Assembly (NCBI GenBank): GCA_964650405.1
Contig: CAZYTO010000246.1
Span: 1-8,985 of the forward strand
Length of the DNA: 8,985 bases
Direction: 5' to 3'
Source of the DNA: CAZYTO01 sp964650405
GTDB lineage: Bacteria > Acidobacteriota > Thermoanaerobaculia > Gp7-AA8
Positions 1 to 6,456 of this stretch are shown in pieces. Each line of letters begins with the position of its first letter. Within the stretch, counting starts at the first letter, position 1. The notes under the pieces are model-generated. The model saw nothing but the letters and a program-made list of their open reading frames with translations, was not told where the DNA came from and ran no database searches. The translations under genes were made by a program, and so were the position numbers.

Positions 1-251
1 TACTGCCCGGAGCCAGTTGGACACTCGACGATAAAGTCGTCACCGTAATAGTGATGGTATTGTTGCAGCGCCTCGACGATCAGATAGTTCACCGGGAACC
101 AGACCGGCCCGCGCCAGTTGGAGTTTCCGCCGAAGAGACCGCTGTTCGACTCGGCCGGCTGGTACGCGACGACGTGGCGCATGCCGTCGACCCCGAGAAC
201 GGAAGGGTCACGCGCGTGCTGGCGGGAGGGCGCCCGCAGGCCGGGGGCGTG
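1..251 (-). pseudogene. 3' remnant of a GH63-type glycoside hydrolase, cut at both ends
   Basis: Reading leftward, this frame encodes about 83 residues. They include NSNWRGPVWFPVNYL, HHYYGDDF and, at the window edge, ECPTGSG. I recognise these as the late catalytic-domain region of bacterial GH63-like (alpha/alpha)6-barrel glucosidases, also annotated MGH1-type; this is from memory, not a search. The upstream residues LRAPSRQHARDPSVLGVDG also resemble the family's usual lead-in to the PAES/FGGNSNWRGP block. A TAA stop (252-254) then breaks the frame. Full-length relatives carry several hundred residues before this point, and I could not find them in any frame of 255-404. No start or ribosome site fits. 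The gene therefore looks 5'-truncated and is probably a pseudogene. Its 3' end lies beyond position 1. A frameshift or assembly join is possible, but the lack of homologous sequence upstream argues for deletion or rearrangement. Confidence 0.7.
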
Positions 252-404
252 TTACGGCGGGCCATCGTGCTGAACGACACACGGCCCGAGCCGGCCGCGG
301 ACGCTGGGAAGTTAACGGCAAGTCCTCCCTGTTTCCCGCGGCACCGAGCGCCGTAATCCCGCCTGACTCTCGCAACGATCCCAGCCGACTCGAAGGAGCG
401 CGGA
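252..404. other. Intergenic region upstream of the cytochrome operon
   Basis: These 153 bases lie between the glycosidase remnant and the cytochrome gene. They must hold the operon promoter unless transcription comes from further left. I see no convincing -35/-10 pair. A CGTAAT near 351-356 is the best -10-like hexamer, but it has no matching -35. Short open frames crossing this stretch on both strands have no recognisable protein features. Confidence 0.5.
393..398 (+). promoter_or_regulatory. Ribosome binding site of the cytochrome gene
   Basis: AAGGAG lies six bases before the ATG at 405. It is a strong Shine-Dalgarno match and fixes this start against the overlapping frames that open at 413 and 415. 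Confidence 0.85.
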
Positions 405-821
405 ATGCGTAAGTGTGTGGTCATTGCCCTCGTGCTGTTCGTCGCCGCCTGCCTGCCCCTGCGACAGAAGCCGCAGCCGAAGCCGTCCGAATTCAAGAAC
501 CTGCGCGTCCTGCCACGGAACGTCTCTCACGACGATCTCATCGGCACCATGCGCGGCTGGTCGCACTCCCTCGGTGTCGAGTGCGATCACTGCCACGTGG
601 AGGTCAAGCAGGCAGATGGACGGAAGCGGCTCGACTTCGTCTCCGACGCGAACCCTCAGAAGAACACGACGCGGGCCATGACGCTGATGACCCAGCGGGT
701 GAACACAGACACCATCGCCGGCCTGGCGAAGAACGGTGCCAGCGTGACCTGCTACACCTGCCACCGCGGCCAGGTCACGCCGGCCTGGAACCTGCCGCCG
801 CCGGGACAGCCGAAGGCCTGA
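405..821 (+). CDS. Diheme c-type cytochrome lipoprotein, photosynthetic reaction centre cytochrome c family
   Basis: This 138-residue protein carries two heme c attachment motifs, CDHCH (60-64) and CYTCH (116-120). Candidate sixth ligands are Met49, 11 residues before the first CxxCH, and Met92 or Met95 before the second. The block MRGWSHSLGVECDHCH, followed by RAMTLMTQRVN, is typical of the PF02276-type reaction-centre cytochrome fold. Photosynthetic RC subunits carry four hemes over about 300 residues. This is the short two-heme form seen in many non-photosynthetic Acidobacteriota and Bacteroidota. The N-terminus is a lipoprotein signal: a hydrophobic run ends in VAAC with the lipidated Cys at 16. 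The mature protein is therefore predicted to be membrane-tethered in the periplasm and to carry electrons; its partner is unknown. It leads the operon, and its stop overlaps the ribosome site of the ABC ATPase gene. The family call is from recognised motifs, and its role here is inferred. Confidence 0.92.
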   Translation: MRKCVVIALVLFVAACLPLRQKPQPKPSEFKNLRVLPRNVSHDDLIGTMRGWSHSLGVECDHCHVEVKQADGRKRLDFVSDANPQKNTTRAMTLMTQRVNTDTIAGLAKNGASVTCYTCHRGQVTPAWNLPPPGQPKA

Positions 822-825
822 GGAG
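820..825 (+). promoter_or_regulatory. Ribosome binding site of the ABC ATPase gene, overlapping the cytochrome stop
   Basis: GAGGAG begins inside the TGA stop (819-821) of the cytochrome gene and lies nine bases before the ATG at 835. This arrangement suggests translational coupling of the two genes. Confidence 0.75.
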
Positions 826-834
826 CCGCAGACC

Positions 835-1545
835 ATGGACTCTCTCCTCGAAATCCGTGACGTTCGCAAGACCTACCGCCGCGACGCGTTCGAGGTTCCC
901 GTCCTCGACGGCGTCACCCTCGGCGTTTCGCGCGGCGAGTTCATCGCCCTGATGGGGCCGTCCGGCTCCGGCAAGACGACGCTGCTCAACCTCATCGCCG
1001 GCATCGACCGTCCCACGAGCGGCACCATCGTCGTCGACGGGCGCGAGATCTCGCGCCTCTCCGAGTCGGCCCTGGCGAGCTGGCGGGCCCGCCACGTCGG
1101 CTTCATCTTCCAGATGTACAACCTCATCCCGGTGCTCGACGCGTTCGAGAACGTCGAGCTGCCGCTGTTGCTGACGAAGCTGCCGCCGCGCGAGCGCCGC
1201 GCGCACGTCGAGACGGCGCTCTCCATCGTCGGTCTGGCCGACCGCATGCGCCACTACCCGCGCCAGCTCAGCGGCGGACAGGAACAGCGGGTGGCCATTG
1301 CCCGCGCCATCGTGACCGATCCTACCCTCCTCGTCGCCGACGAACCGACCGGCGACCTCGACGCGAAGAACGCCGAGGAGACGCTGGAGCTCCTGCGGCG
1401 CCTCAATGCGGACTACGAGAAGACGATCGTCATGGTCACCCACGACCCGAAGGCCGCGGCGCGAGCGGGCCGGACCCTCCATCTCGAGAAGGGACAGCTC
1501 CTGGTCGGCCGCCCCTCCGAAGAGGCCGCGGAAGCGAGGGTGTGA
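835..1545 (+). CDS. ABC transporter ATP-binding protein, LolD/MacB type
   Basis: This 236-residue ATPase has every catalytic motif intact. Walker A is GPSGSGKT (41-48) and the Q-loop is Gln93 in FIFQMYNL. The signature is LSGGQ (145-149), followed by EQR where QQR is usual. Walker B is LLVADE (165-170), the D-loop is GDLD (173-176) and the switch His is His203 in MVTHD. The FIFQxYNLIPVLxAxENVELPL block and the length are typical of the LolD/MacB/FtsE group, which powers mechanotransmission by FtsX-like permeases rather than ordinary import. It should sit on the cytoplasmic face of the inner membrane and energise the two permeases encoded immediately downstream. The stop TGA shares its A with the next start codon. 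No periplasmic adaptor (MacA-like) gene is present nearby, so a tripartite efflux pump is not supported by this window. Confidence 0.95.
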   Translation: MDSLLEIRDVRKTYRRDAFEVPVLDGVTLGVSRGEFIALMGPSGSGKTTLLNLIAGIDRPTSGTIVVDGREISRLSESALASWRARHVGFIFQMYNLIPVLDAFENVELPLLLTKLPPRERRAHVETALSIVGLADRMRHYPRQLSGGQEQRVAIARAIVTDPTLLVADEPTGDLDAKNAEETLELLRRLNADYEKTIVMVTHDPKAAARAGRTLHLEKGQLLVGRPSEEAAEARV

Positions 1546-2684
1546 TGCGATTCGCGAAGCTCATCGTGCGCAATCTCTTCCGCAACCGGTTGCGGACGGC
1601 GCTGACGCTCCTGCTGCTGGCCACCATCTTTTTCTTCGTGGCCGCGATGCTGGGCATCCTTCACGGTTTCACCACGGTGTCGGAGGCGGGGCTCAACCGG
1701 CTGGTCGTGGAGAACGCCATCTCCATCACGAACCGCCTGCCCGTGGCCGACGAACAGATGCTACGGCGGCTGCCCGGCGTCGTCGACCTCTGCAAGCAGC
1801 AGTGGGTCGGCAACTACTACCGCGACAAGCGCAACTACGTCCCCAACTTCGCGGTCGATCACGATCACTTCGCCGCGGTCTTCGACGACTACAAGGTCGA
1901 AGCGGGACAGCTTCGGGCCTGGGAGGCCGACCGCCGCGGCGCGCTGGTGGGACGCGAGCTGATGGAGCTCTTCGGGTGGAAGGTCGGCCAGCGCATCACC
2001 CTCCTGCACAACATCTATCCGTCCGACCTCGACCTGAGCATCCGCGGCATCGTCGATCACCCCGTCGCCGGCGGCTCGCTCTTCTTCCATTGGGACTACT
2101 ACAGCGAAGCGGCCAAGAAGCCAATCAAGAACGTCGGCACGTTCTGGATCAAGGTGAAGGACCGCAAGGACATGGTGCCGCTGAGCGAGGAGATCGACAC
2201 GGCCTTCAAGAACAGCGAGGCCCCGACCGAGACGTACACGGAAAACGACTACCAGGCCGGCCAGGTGTCGCTGATCGGCAACGTGGCCCTGCTGTTCACG
2301 GCCCTCAGCGCGTGCGCCATCGTCATGGTGGTCATCCTCGCCGCCGTGACGCTGAGCATGTCGGCGCGCGAGCGCGTCACCGAAGTGGCGGTGCTGAAGG
2401 CCATCGGCTTCAGCAGGGGGAGAGTGCTGGCGCTGATGCTCGCCGAATTCATGCTTCTCACGCTCCTCGGCGGCTTGTTCGGCACGCTGGCGGCGAAGGC
2501 CGTCTTCAGCGTGGCCGACATGACGAAGCTCACAGCCGGTGCGGTGCACGGCTTCGCCGTCACCGCGCCGCTCATCGGCACGTGCGCGCTGCTTGCTGCC
2601 GGCGTGGGCATGCTGGCCGGCGGTCTGCCCGCCCTGCGCGCCACGCGGCTCAGCGTCGTGGACGGACTGCGGAGGGTGGTCTGA
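1545..2684 (+). CDS. ABC transporter permease, FtsX/MacB fold (first of two)
   Basis: This 379-residue permease has the four-helix MacB/LolC architecture. TM1 is at about 18-40 and a periplasmic domain follows at about 45-240. TM2-TM4 are at about 245-270, 295-320 and 340-365. The cytoplasmic loop ERVTEVAVLKAIGFSRGRV (276-294) is the conserved FtsX-family coupling segment that contacts the ATPase. The ATG at 1545 overlaps the ATPase stop by one base, with GAGGG four bases upstream. A GTG at 1542 would add one residue but fits the ribosome site less well. The periplasmic domain is rich in aromatic and charged residues (QQWVGNYYRDKRNY near 85-98; HWDYYSE near 182-188). It differs clearly from that of the second permease, so the transporter is probably a heterodimer as in LolC/LolE. 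The substrate is unknown. Confidence 0.92.
   Translation: MRFAKLIVRNLFRNRLRTALTLLLLATIFFFVAAMLGILHGFTTVSEAGLNRLVVENAISITNRLPVADEQMLRRLPGVVDLCKQQWVGNYYRDKRNYVPNFAVDHDHFAAVFDDYKVEAGQLRAWEADRRGALVGRELMELFGWKVGQRITLLHNIYPSDLDLSIRGIVDHPVAGGSLFFHWDYYSEAAKKPIKNVGTFWIKVKDRKDMVPLSEEIDTAFKNSEAPTETYTENDYQAGQVSLIGNVALLFTALSACAIVMVVILAAVTLSMSARERVTEVAVLKAIGFSRGRVLALMLAEFMLLTLLGGLFGTLAAKAVFSVADMTKLTAGAVHGFAVTAPLIGTCALLAAGVGMLAGGLPALRATRLSVVDGLRRVV
2671..2675 (+). promoter_or_regulatory. Ribosome binding site of the second permease gene
   Basis: GGAGG lies eight bases before the ATG at 2684, within the end of the preceding gene. It supports this start, which sits inside a longer open frame reaching back to 1406. 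Confidence 0.75.
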
Positions 2685-3844
2685 TGATCCCGTTCAAGTA
2701 CAACACCGGCAATCTGAAGGCCCGCCGCGCCGGCACGGCCATGACCGTTCTCGGCATCGGCGTCGTCATCGCCGTCATGCTCTCCATGGTCGCGCTCTAC
2801 AACGGCGTGATGTCCCAACTGGTCGCCTCGGGCTCGGGCGATCTCCTCCTGGTCATGTTCGACGGCAGTGACGCCGAGCTCTCCAGCCAGGTGGACCACG
2901 AGACCATCGACGTTCTCCGCGCCCTTCACGGCATCGCCAAAGACGCCGCTGGGAATCCGCTCGTCGCCTCGCAGTTCCTCTCGCTGTTCAAATTGCAGAA
3001 ACGGGAGGGCGGCAAGAAGGCCAGCGTCGCCGTGCGAGGCGTGACTCCGAACCTGTTCGAGCTGCGGCCCTATGTGAAGATCGTCTCCGGGCGCGTCTTC
3101 CGCCCGGGCACGAACGAGATCATCGTCTCCCGGCGCGTTCGCGACCGCTTCGTCAACATGAACCCGGGTGAGTCGTTCCAGTTCGGCCCGCGTACATGGA
3201 CGGTGGCCGGCGTGTTCGACGCGGAGGGGACGGCCTTCGATTCCGAGATCTGGTGCGACGCCGGCTATCTCATGCAGGTGCGCAAGCGCGACACCGTCTC
3301 TTCCCTGCTCATCAAACCGGAGAGCCGGGCCGCGTTCGAGTCCATCGCCACGGCGTTGCGCTCCGACCCGCGGCTGAAGCTGCAGGCGAAGAGCGAGCGC
3401 CAGTATTACGCTGAGCAGACCAGCGGCCTGGCCGCCATCCGCAGGCTGGTGGAGATCGTCACGTTCTTCATGGTAGGCGCGGCCATCTTCGGAACGATGA
3501 ACACCATGTTCTCGGCGGTGGCCTCGCGCGGGCGCGAGCTGGCCATGTTGCGTGCGCTCGGCTTCCGCCGCCGCGCCATTCTCCTTTCCATCGTGGTAGA
3601 GAGCGCCGCCATCGCCCTCCTCGGCGGGCTGACCGGTGTGCTGTTCGCCCTGCCGGTGAACTTCATCTCCACCGGCACGTTCAACGGCCGGACCATGTCC
3701 GAGGTCGCCTTCAACTTCCGCGTCGACGCTCGCGTCGCCGCCCTTGGTCTGGCCATCGCTCTGATCGCCGGCGTCGCCGGCGGCCTCCTGCCCGCGCTCA
3801 AGGCGGCGATGATGCCGATCCCGAAGGCGCTAAGGGAGGTCTGA
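2684..3844 (+). CDS. ABC transporter permease, FtsX/MacB fold (second of two)
   Basis: This 386-residue permease begins MIPFKYNTGNLKARR, the typical opening of MacB/DevC-like permeases. TM1 is at about 17-40 and the large periplasmic domain at about 45-250. TM2-TM4 are at about 256-280, 298-323 and 350-372. The coupling loop SRGRELAMLRALGFRRRAIL is at 281-300. Its start shares one base with the previous stop (TGATG), with GGAGG upstream. The same frame stays open upstream to 1406, but that part is an out-of-frame shadow of the ATPase and first permease genes. It should pair with the first permease and the ATPase as a LolCDE-like complex. The gene ends just before a long inverted repeat that separates it from the convergent phosphatase gene. 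Cargo could be a lipoprotein, a lipid or a peptide; nothing in the sequence decides. Confidence 0.92.
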   Translation: MIPFKYNTGNLKARRAGTAMTVLGIGVVIAVMLSMVALYNGVMSQLVASGSGDLLLVMFDGSDAELSSQVDHETIDVLRALHGIAKDAAGNPLVASQFLSLFKLQKREGGKKASVAVRGVTPNLFELRPYVKIVSGRVFRPGTNEIIVSRRVRDRFVNMNPGESFQFGPRTWTVAGVFDAEGTAFDSEIWCDAGYLMQVRKRDTVSSLLIKPESRAAFESIATALRSDPRLKLQAKSERQYYAEQTSGLAAIRRLVEIVTFFMVGAAIFGTMNTMFSAVASRGRELAMLRALGFRRRAILLSIVVESAAIALLGGLTGVLFALPVNFISTGTFNGRTMSEVAFNFRVDARVAALGLAIALIAGVAGGLLPALKAAMMPIPKALREV

Positions 3845-3850
3845 AGGGTG

Positions 3851-3923
3851 GGCGAGCGGGGAACGGCGAGCGGCGAGCGGATGCCGCTACATCCCGCCAG
3901 CCGCTCGCCGCATCCCGCTCGCT
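3851..3923. repeat. Long imperfect inverted repeat built of heptamers, between convergent genes
   Basis: The arms 3852-3873 and 3901-3922 are complementary at 19 of 22 positions; only the central GAA/ATG triplet mismatches. They enclose a 27-base loop that holds its own small hairpin (AGCGG, ATG, CCGCT at 3876-3888). The left side reads as four consecutive 7-mers of the GGCGAGC type (3851-3878). The right side gives three on the opposite strand (3903-3923). Its position between the ends of the permease and phosphatase genes fits a bidirectional terminator, though neither side is followed by a T-run. The 7-mers match the arrays at 5911-5985 and 6373-6456. Confidence 0.75.
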
Positions 3924-3935
3924 TACTGAATCCTG

Positions 3936-5897
3936 TCAATCGACCCGCACCACGACAAACGTGATGTCGTCGCTCTGCGGCTGCGCGCCGCGAAAGGCGC
4001 CGGCGTACGCTTCCAGGCGGGTCATCACCTCGCGGGCGGTCGCGCCCTGCGCGGCGTCGCGGAATGCCGTGGACACTGCGTCATAGCCGAGCTGGCGGCC
4101 GTCGGCGCCTACCTGTTCGGCGAAGCCGTCGCTGGCGAAGAGGAGCGTATCGCCGCTGCGGAGCTGCGCCTGCCGGTTCTCGTACGGCGCGGCGAGGCGG
4201 CTGCCGAGCGGCAGGCCGCCCGCGCCCAGCTCGTCGACGGTGCCTGTCGCGCGGCGGTGAATGAGCAGCGGCGGCATGGCGGCGGACGCGACCACGACCT
4301 CCTGCGACGACAGCCGCGCCAGGGTGAGGCACATCCGGAGCGCCGGCAGTTGCATGGCCCGGAGCGTGCGATCGCACGTGGCGAGGAGCTCGCCCGGCGC
4401 GCCCACGGGTTCGAAGGACGTGAAGAGGGCCTTCGCGGCCGTGACGACGATTCCCGAGGCCAGCCCGTGGCCGGTGGCGTCGCCGAACGCGAAGAGGAGC
4501 GTTCCGTCGCCGTCTCTGCGAACGTCGTAATAATCGCCGCCGACTTCCGCCGCAGTCTGTGTGGAGGCCGCGACGTCGAGGCCGGCGATCGACGGCAGCT
4601 CGCGAGGCAGCATGGAGAGCTGTAGCTCGCGCGCCTGCGTCAGCTCCTCCGACCGCCGCCGGTTCTCGGCCGCGATGATGCGGGACTGTCCGATCCGGCG
4701 CGCCAGGTAGAGGGACATGCCGGCCGCGGAGGAGAGGAGGCCGATCAGGTAGACCTCGCGAACACCGGCCACGAGGACGATCACGCTGAAGTTGATGAGG
4801 ATCTGCAACACGATCGTGGCGCAGAAGATGGCGTAGCTCAGGACGAAGGCGACCGATCCCTCCCGCCGCACGGTGCGCCCGGTCACTTCGAGCCGGAGGA
4901 TCTCCACGAGCGTCAGCGAGAAGTACGCGACCCAGGCCACTTCGTCGATGGCCGGCATGAGGTACGAGGCGGCAAGACAGACGATGCCGCCGAGGACGAG
5001 AAGGCGCCACGTCCGCGGGAATCGCTCCGTGCGCACGCCGTAGAACGTGAGCACGCCGAAGAGGATGGCCATCGGCGGCCCACCCTGCTCGATCCGGCTG
5101 ACGAGCTCCCGGGCGGCGTCGCTCGGCAGGAACGCCGCGCCGAGGTCGTTGACCAGGATGACCACGAAGGCGAGCATCTCCAGGGCGAAGAAGAGGTTCT
5201 CCCGTGCCCGCCGGTCGTACGCGAAGAGCATCAGGTGGAGCAGCGCCAGGAACAACGGCATGGCGATGATGCCGCCCTGCACCGCGACCACCCAGGAGCC
5301 GATGCGCCCCACGCCGCCCTGCAGGGCCACGATCCACGGCTGGACCACGGCGGCGGACCCGCGATTGGCCAGCGACAGGCGGAAGCCGAGGTTGTCCGTC
5401 CCACGGATCGCGCTCTTCGGAAAGACGTAGCGAACCGCCACGACGTGATTGAGGCCGTCGAGCCGCACCAGCGCCGCGTCGCGGTGGTCCGCGGGGATCT
5501 CAGGAGACGCCGCGCTGTGGCTCGTGCTCAGGACGAGCTTTCCGTCGAGGTAGACATCCGCCACACCCCGCGTCTCGAAATGCAGCGCGAGGGTTTGCTG
5601 CTGCAACGACGGGTCAGCCAGTACGTGCCGCCGGAACCATCCCGTCCCGCTCCACCTGTCGGAGCGAAGCACCGCTGGCGGCAGTTCGGGAGCCAGCGTG
5701 CTCCAGCCGCCGTCGTCGAACGCCGGCAGCTCACGCCCGGGACCGTCGCCGGGAGCAAACCGCCACGGCAGAGTCAGGGCGATTCCGTCACCCTGGTTCA
5801 GCGACGTGATCCGGAGCCGCGCCGGCTTCGGCTCCTGGGCGGCCGCAGCGAGGGTGATCGCCAGAGTGGCAACGAGCGCCAAAGCCGCGGTACGCAT
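3936..5897 (-). CDS. Membrane receptor with SpoIIE-type PP2C serine phosphatase output
   Basis: This is a 653-residue protein. A Sec signal peptide (about 1-20) precedes a periplasmic domain (about 40-178) with the pattern WRFAPGD, FDDGGW, GWFRRH, VADVYLDGKL, which suggests a galactose-binding-like beta-sandwich. About seven hydrophobic segments follow (200-400), resembling 7TMR-DISM receptors. A helical linker rich in charged residues (400-430) leads to the phosphatase domain (about 430-653). Metal-binding motifs of the PP2C/SpoIIE family are intact: GGDYYD (453-458), GDATGHG (472-478), SDG (589-591) and the final SDD (642-644). It should therefore be an active Mn/Mg-dependent phosphatase. 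SpoIIE-family enzymes usually dephosphorylate STAS anti-anti-sigma proteins, thereby controlling a sigma factor, but no such partner or anti-sigma kinase is encoded here. The ATG at 5897 has no Shine-Dalgarno; a TACCAT lies eight bases upstream. Ligand and target are unknown. Confidence 0.9.
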   Translation of the reverse strand: MRTAALALVATLAITLAAAAQEPKPARLRITSLNQGDGIALTLPWRFAPGDGPGRELPAFDDGGWSTLAPELPPAVLRSDRWSGTGWFRRHVLADPSLQQQTLALHFETRGVADVYLDGKLVLSTSHSAASPEIPADHRDAALVRLDGLNHVVAVRYVFPKSAIRGTDNLGFRLSLANRGSAAVVQPWIVALQGGVGRIGSWVVAVQGGIIAMPLFLALLHLMLFAYDRRARENLFFALEMLAFVVILVNDLGAAFLPSDAARELVSRIEQGGPPMAILFGVLTFYGVRTERFPRTWRLLVLGGIVCLAASYLMPAIDEVAWVAYFSLTLVEILRLEVTGRTVRREGSVAFVLSYAIFCATIVLQILINFSVIVLVAGVREVYLIGLLSSAAGMSLYLARRIGQSRIIAAENRRRSEELTQARELQLSMLPRELPSIAGLDVAASTQTAAEVGGDYYDVRRDGDGTLLFAFGDATGHGLASGIVVTAAKALFTSFEPVGAPGELLATCDRTLRAMQLPALRMCLTLARLSSQEVVVASAAMPPLLIHRRATGTVDELGAGGLPLGSRLAAPYENRQAQLRSGDTLLFASDGFAEQVGADGRQLGYDAVSTAFRDAAQGATAREVMTRLEAYAGAFRGAQPQSDDITFVVVRVD

Positions 5898-5910
5898 GTG
5901 GCGGTATGGT

Positions 5911-5985
5911 ATTCGCTGTTCGCTGATCGTTGTTCGCGCTATTCGCTTATTCGCCGGAGCAAGCCACGACCAACGAACAACGACT
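5911..5985. repeat. Heptamer repeat array in inverted arrangement within a divergent promoter region
   Basis: On the minus strand there are four consecutive 7-mers (AGCGAAT, AGCGAAC, AACGATC and CGCGAAC, occupying 5911-5938). Two more follow at 5941-5947 and 5949-5955 after gaps of two bases and one base. On the plus strand, AACGAAC and AACGACT occupy 5972-5985. The array therefore points both ways around about 5963, inside the 107-base gap between the divergent phosphatase and small membrane protein genes. Its minus-strand sequence nearly matches plus-strand 6395-6418, mostly differing by A/G changes. Confidence 0.75.
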
Positions 5986-5992
5986 CTCGGAG

Positions 5993-5998
5993 TACCCT
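5993..5998 (+). promoter_or_regulatory. Possible -10 element (TACCCT) placed for a leaderless start
   Basis: TACCCT fits the loose TAnnnT pattern and ends seven bases before the GTG at 6005, so transcription could begin at the start codon. There is no clear -35. This is a weak call, made because the same spacing recurs at 6911 and 6945. Confidence 0.35.
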
Positions 5999-6004
5999 CT
6001 CGTC

Positions 6005-6349
6005 GTGACTGAGCAGGAATCAGAGAACTCCGTCCCGAAGGCGTCTCGCGTCACTGCTGGTGCGATCGCGCTTCTGGCCGCGGCGATTCTCTACGTTGCG
6101 ACATTGTTCGCGTTGGAGAGGCAGGACTTCCTCCTGCCGCCGCTGTTGGTCTTTTTCACCCTGGAGCACCCCATCCTTCCCGCCGTGCTCGCACTCCTCG
6201 TCTGCCTGATCGACGTCGTCGTTCGGCACACCGTCACCCGTCTCCTGTTTACGGGAATCGCCGTCTTGCTCCTGCTACTGGCATTCGCCAGTGCGGATCG
6301 CTACCAGACGTTCGACGCCAGCCCGCCAAATCGAACCCATCACGAATAG
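6005..6349 (+). CDS. Small integral membrane protein of unknown function
   Basis: With a GTG start the product has 114 residues and three to four predicted membrane helices: about 16-37, a split hydrophobic region at 40-75 (LLPPLLVFF, then ILPAVLALLVCLIDVVV), and about 80-97. The N-terminus (TEQESENSVPKAS) is polar and acidic and the C-terminus polar. I do not recognise the family. The frame stays open upstream to a TTG at 5930, but that part is made of heptamer repeat DNA and is unlikely to be coding. The GTG has only a poor, distant Shine-Dalgarno (CGGAG, 12 bases away), which fits the leaderless idea. It is divergent from the phosphatase gene across a repeat-filled gap, so the two may be co-regulated. 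Base composition is somewhat less GC-rich than its neighbours, partly because of the hydrophobic codons. Confidence 0.7.
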   Translation: MTEQESENSVPKASRVTAGAIALLAAAILYVATLFALERQDFLLPPLLVFFTLEHPILPAVLALLVCLIDVVVRHTVTRLLFTGIAVLLLLLAFASADRYQTFDASPPNRTHHE

Positions 6350-6372
6350 AGGGATGACCAACAGCGATCGAC

Positions 6373-6456
6373 GACGAACAGCGAGCAGTGACTAGCGAAC
6401 AGCGATCAACGAACAACGAGCCGCGAAGATTGAGGAGCGAACAGCGATCAGCGAGT
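6373..6456 (+). repeat. Array of twelve consecutive degenerate heptamers (AGCGAAC type)
   Basis: The 84 bases divide exactly into twelve 7-mers close to RRCGANC. Eight or nine fit well, while AGTGACT, CGCGAAG and ATTGAGG are diverged. The 15-mer AGCGAACAGCGATCA occurs perfectly twice, at 6394-6408 and 6436-6450, 42 bases (six units) apart. Another partial copy (AGCGATC) at 6363-6369 sits three bases out of register. The array fills the gap between the convergent ends of the small membrane protein gene and the coiled-coil gene, and its last base is part of the latter's stop codon. Confidence 0.85.

Noticed and set aside
312..869. Minus-strand open frame across the cytochrome gene
   Set aside because: It has no recognisable domain and is antisense to a gene with two heme motifs and a strong ribosome site.
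1406..2683. Open plus-strand frame extending the second permease upstream to 1406
   Set aside because: It is Arg/His/Gly-rich shadow sequence lying over the ATPase and first permease. The family's typical N-terminus starts at the ATG at 2684, which has its own ribosome site.
4081..5337. 418-codon minus-strand open frame inside the phosphatase gene
   Set aside because: It is an Arg/Pro/Ala-rich out-of-frame shadow, while the overlapping frame carries intact PP2C motifs and membrane helices.
5930..6004. N-terminal extension of the small membrane protein from a TTG at 5930
   Set aside because: The 25 extra residues are encoded by the heptamer repeat DNA, and no ribosome site precedes the TTG. 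The GTG at 6005 is better placed.
5911..6456. Possible mobile element bounded by inverted heptamer copies
   Set aside because: There is no transposase or integrase, no target duplication, and the repeats are arrays rather than defined termini.
6373..6456. CRISPR-like repeat array
   Set aside because: Units are 7 bases, contiguous and degenerate, with no spacers and no cas genes.
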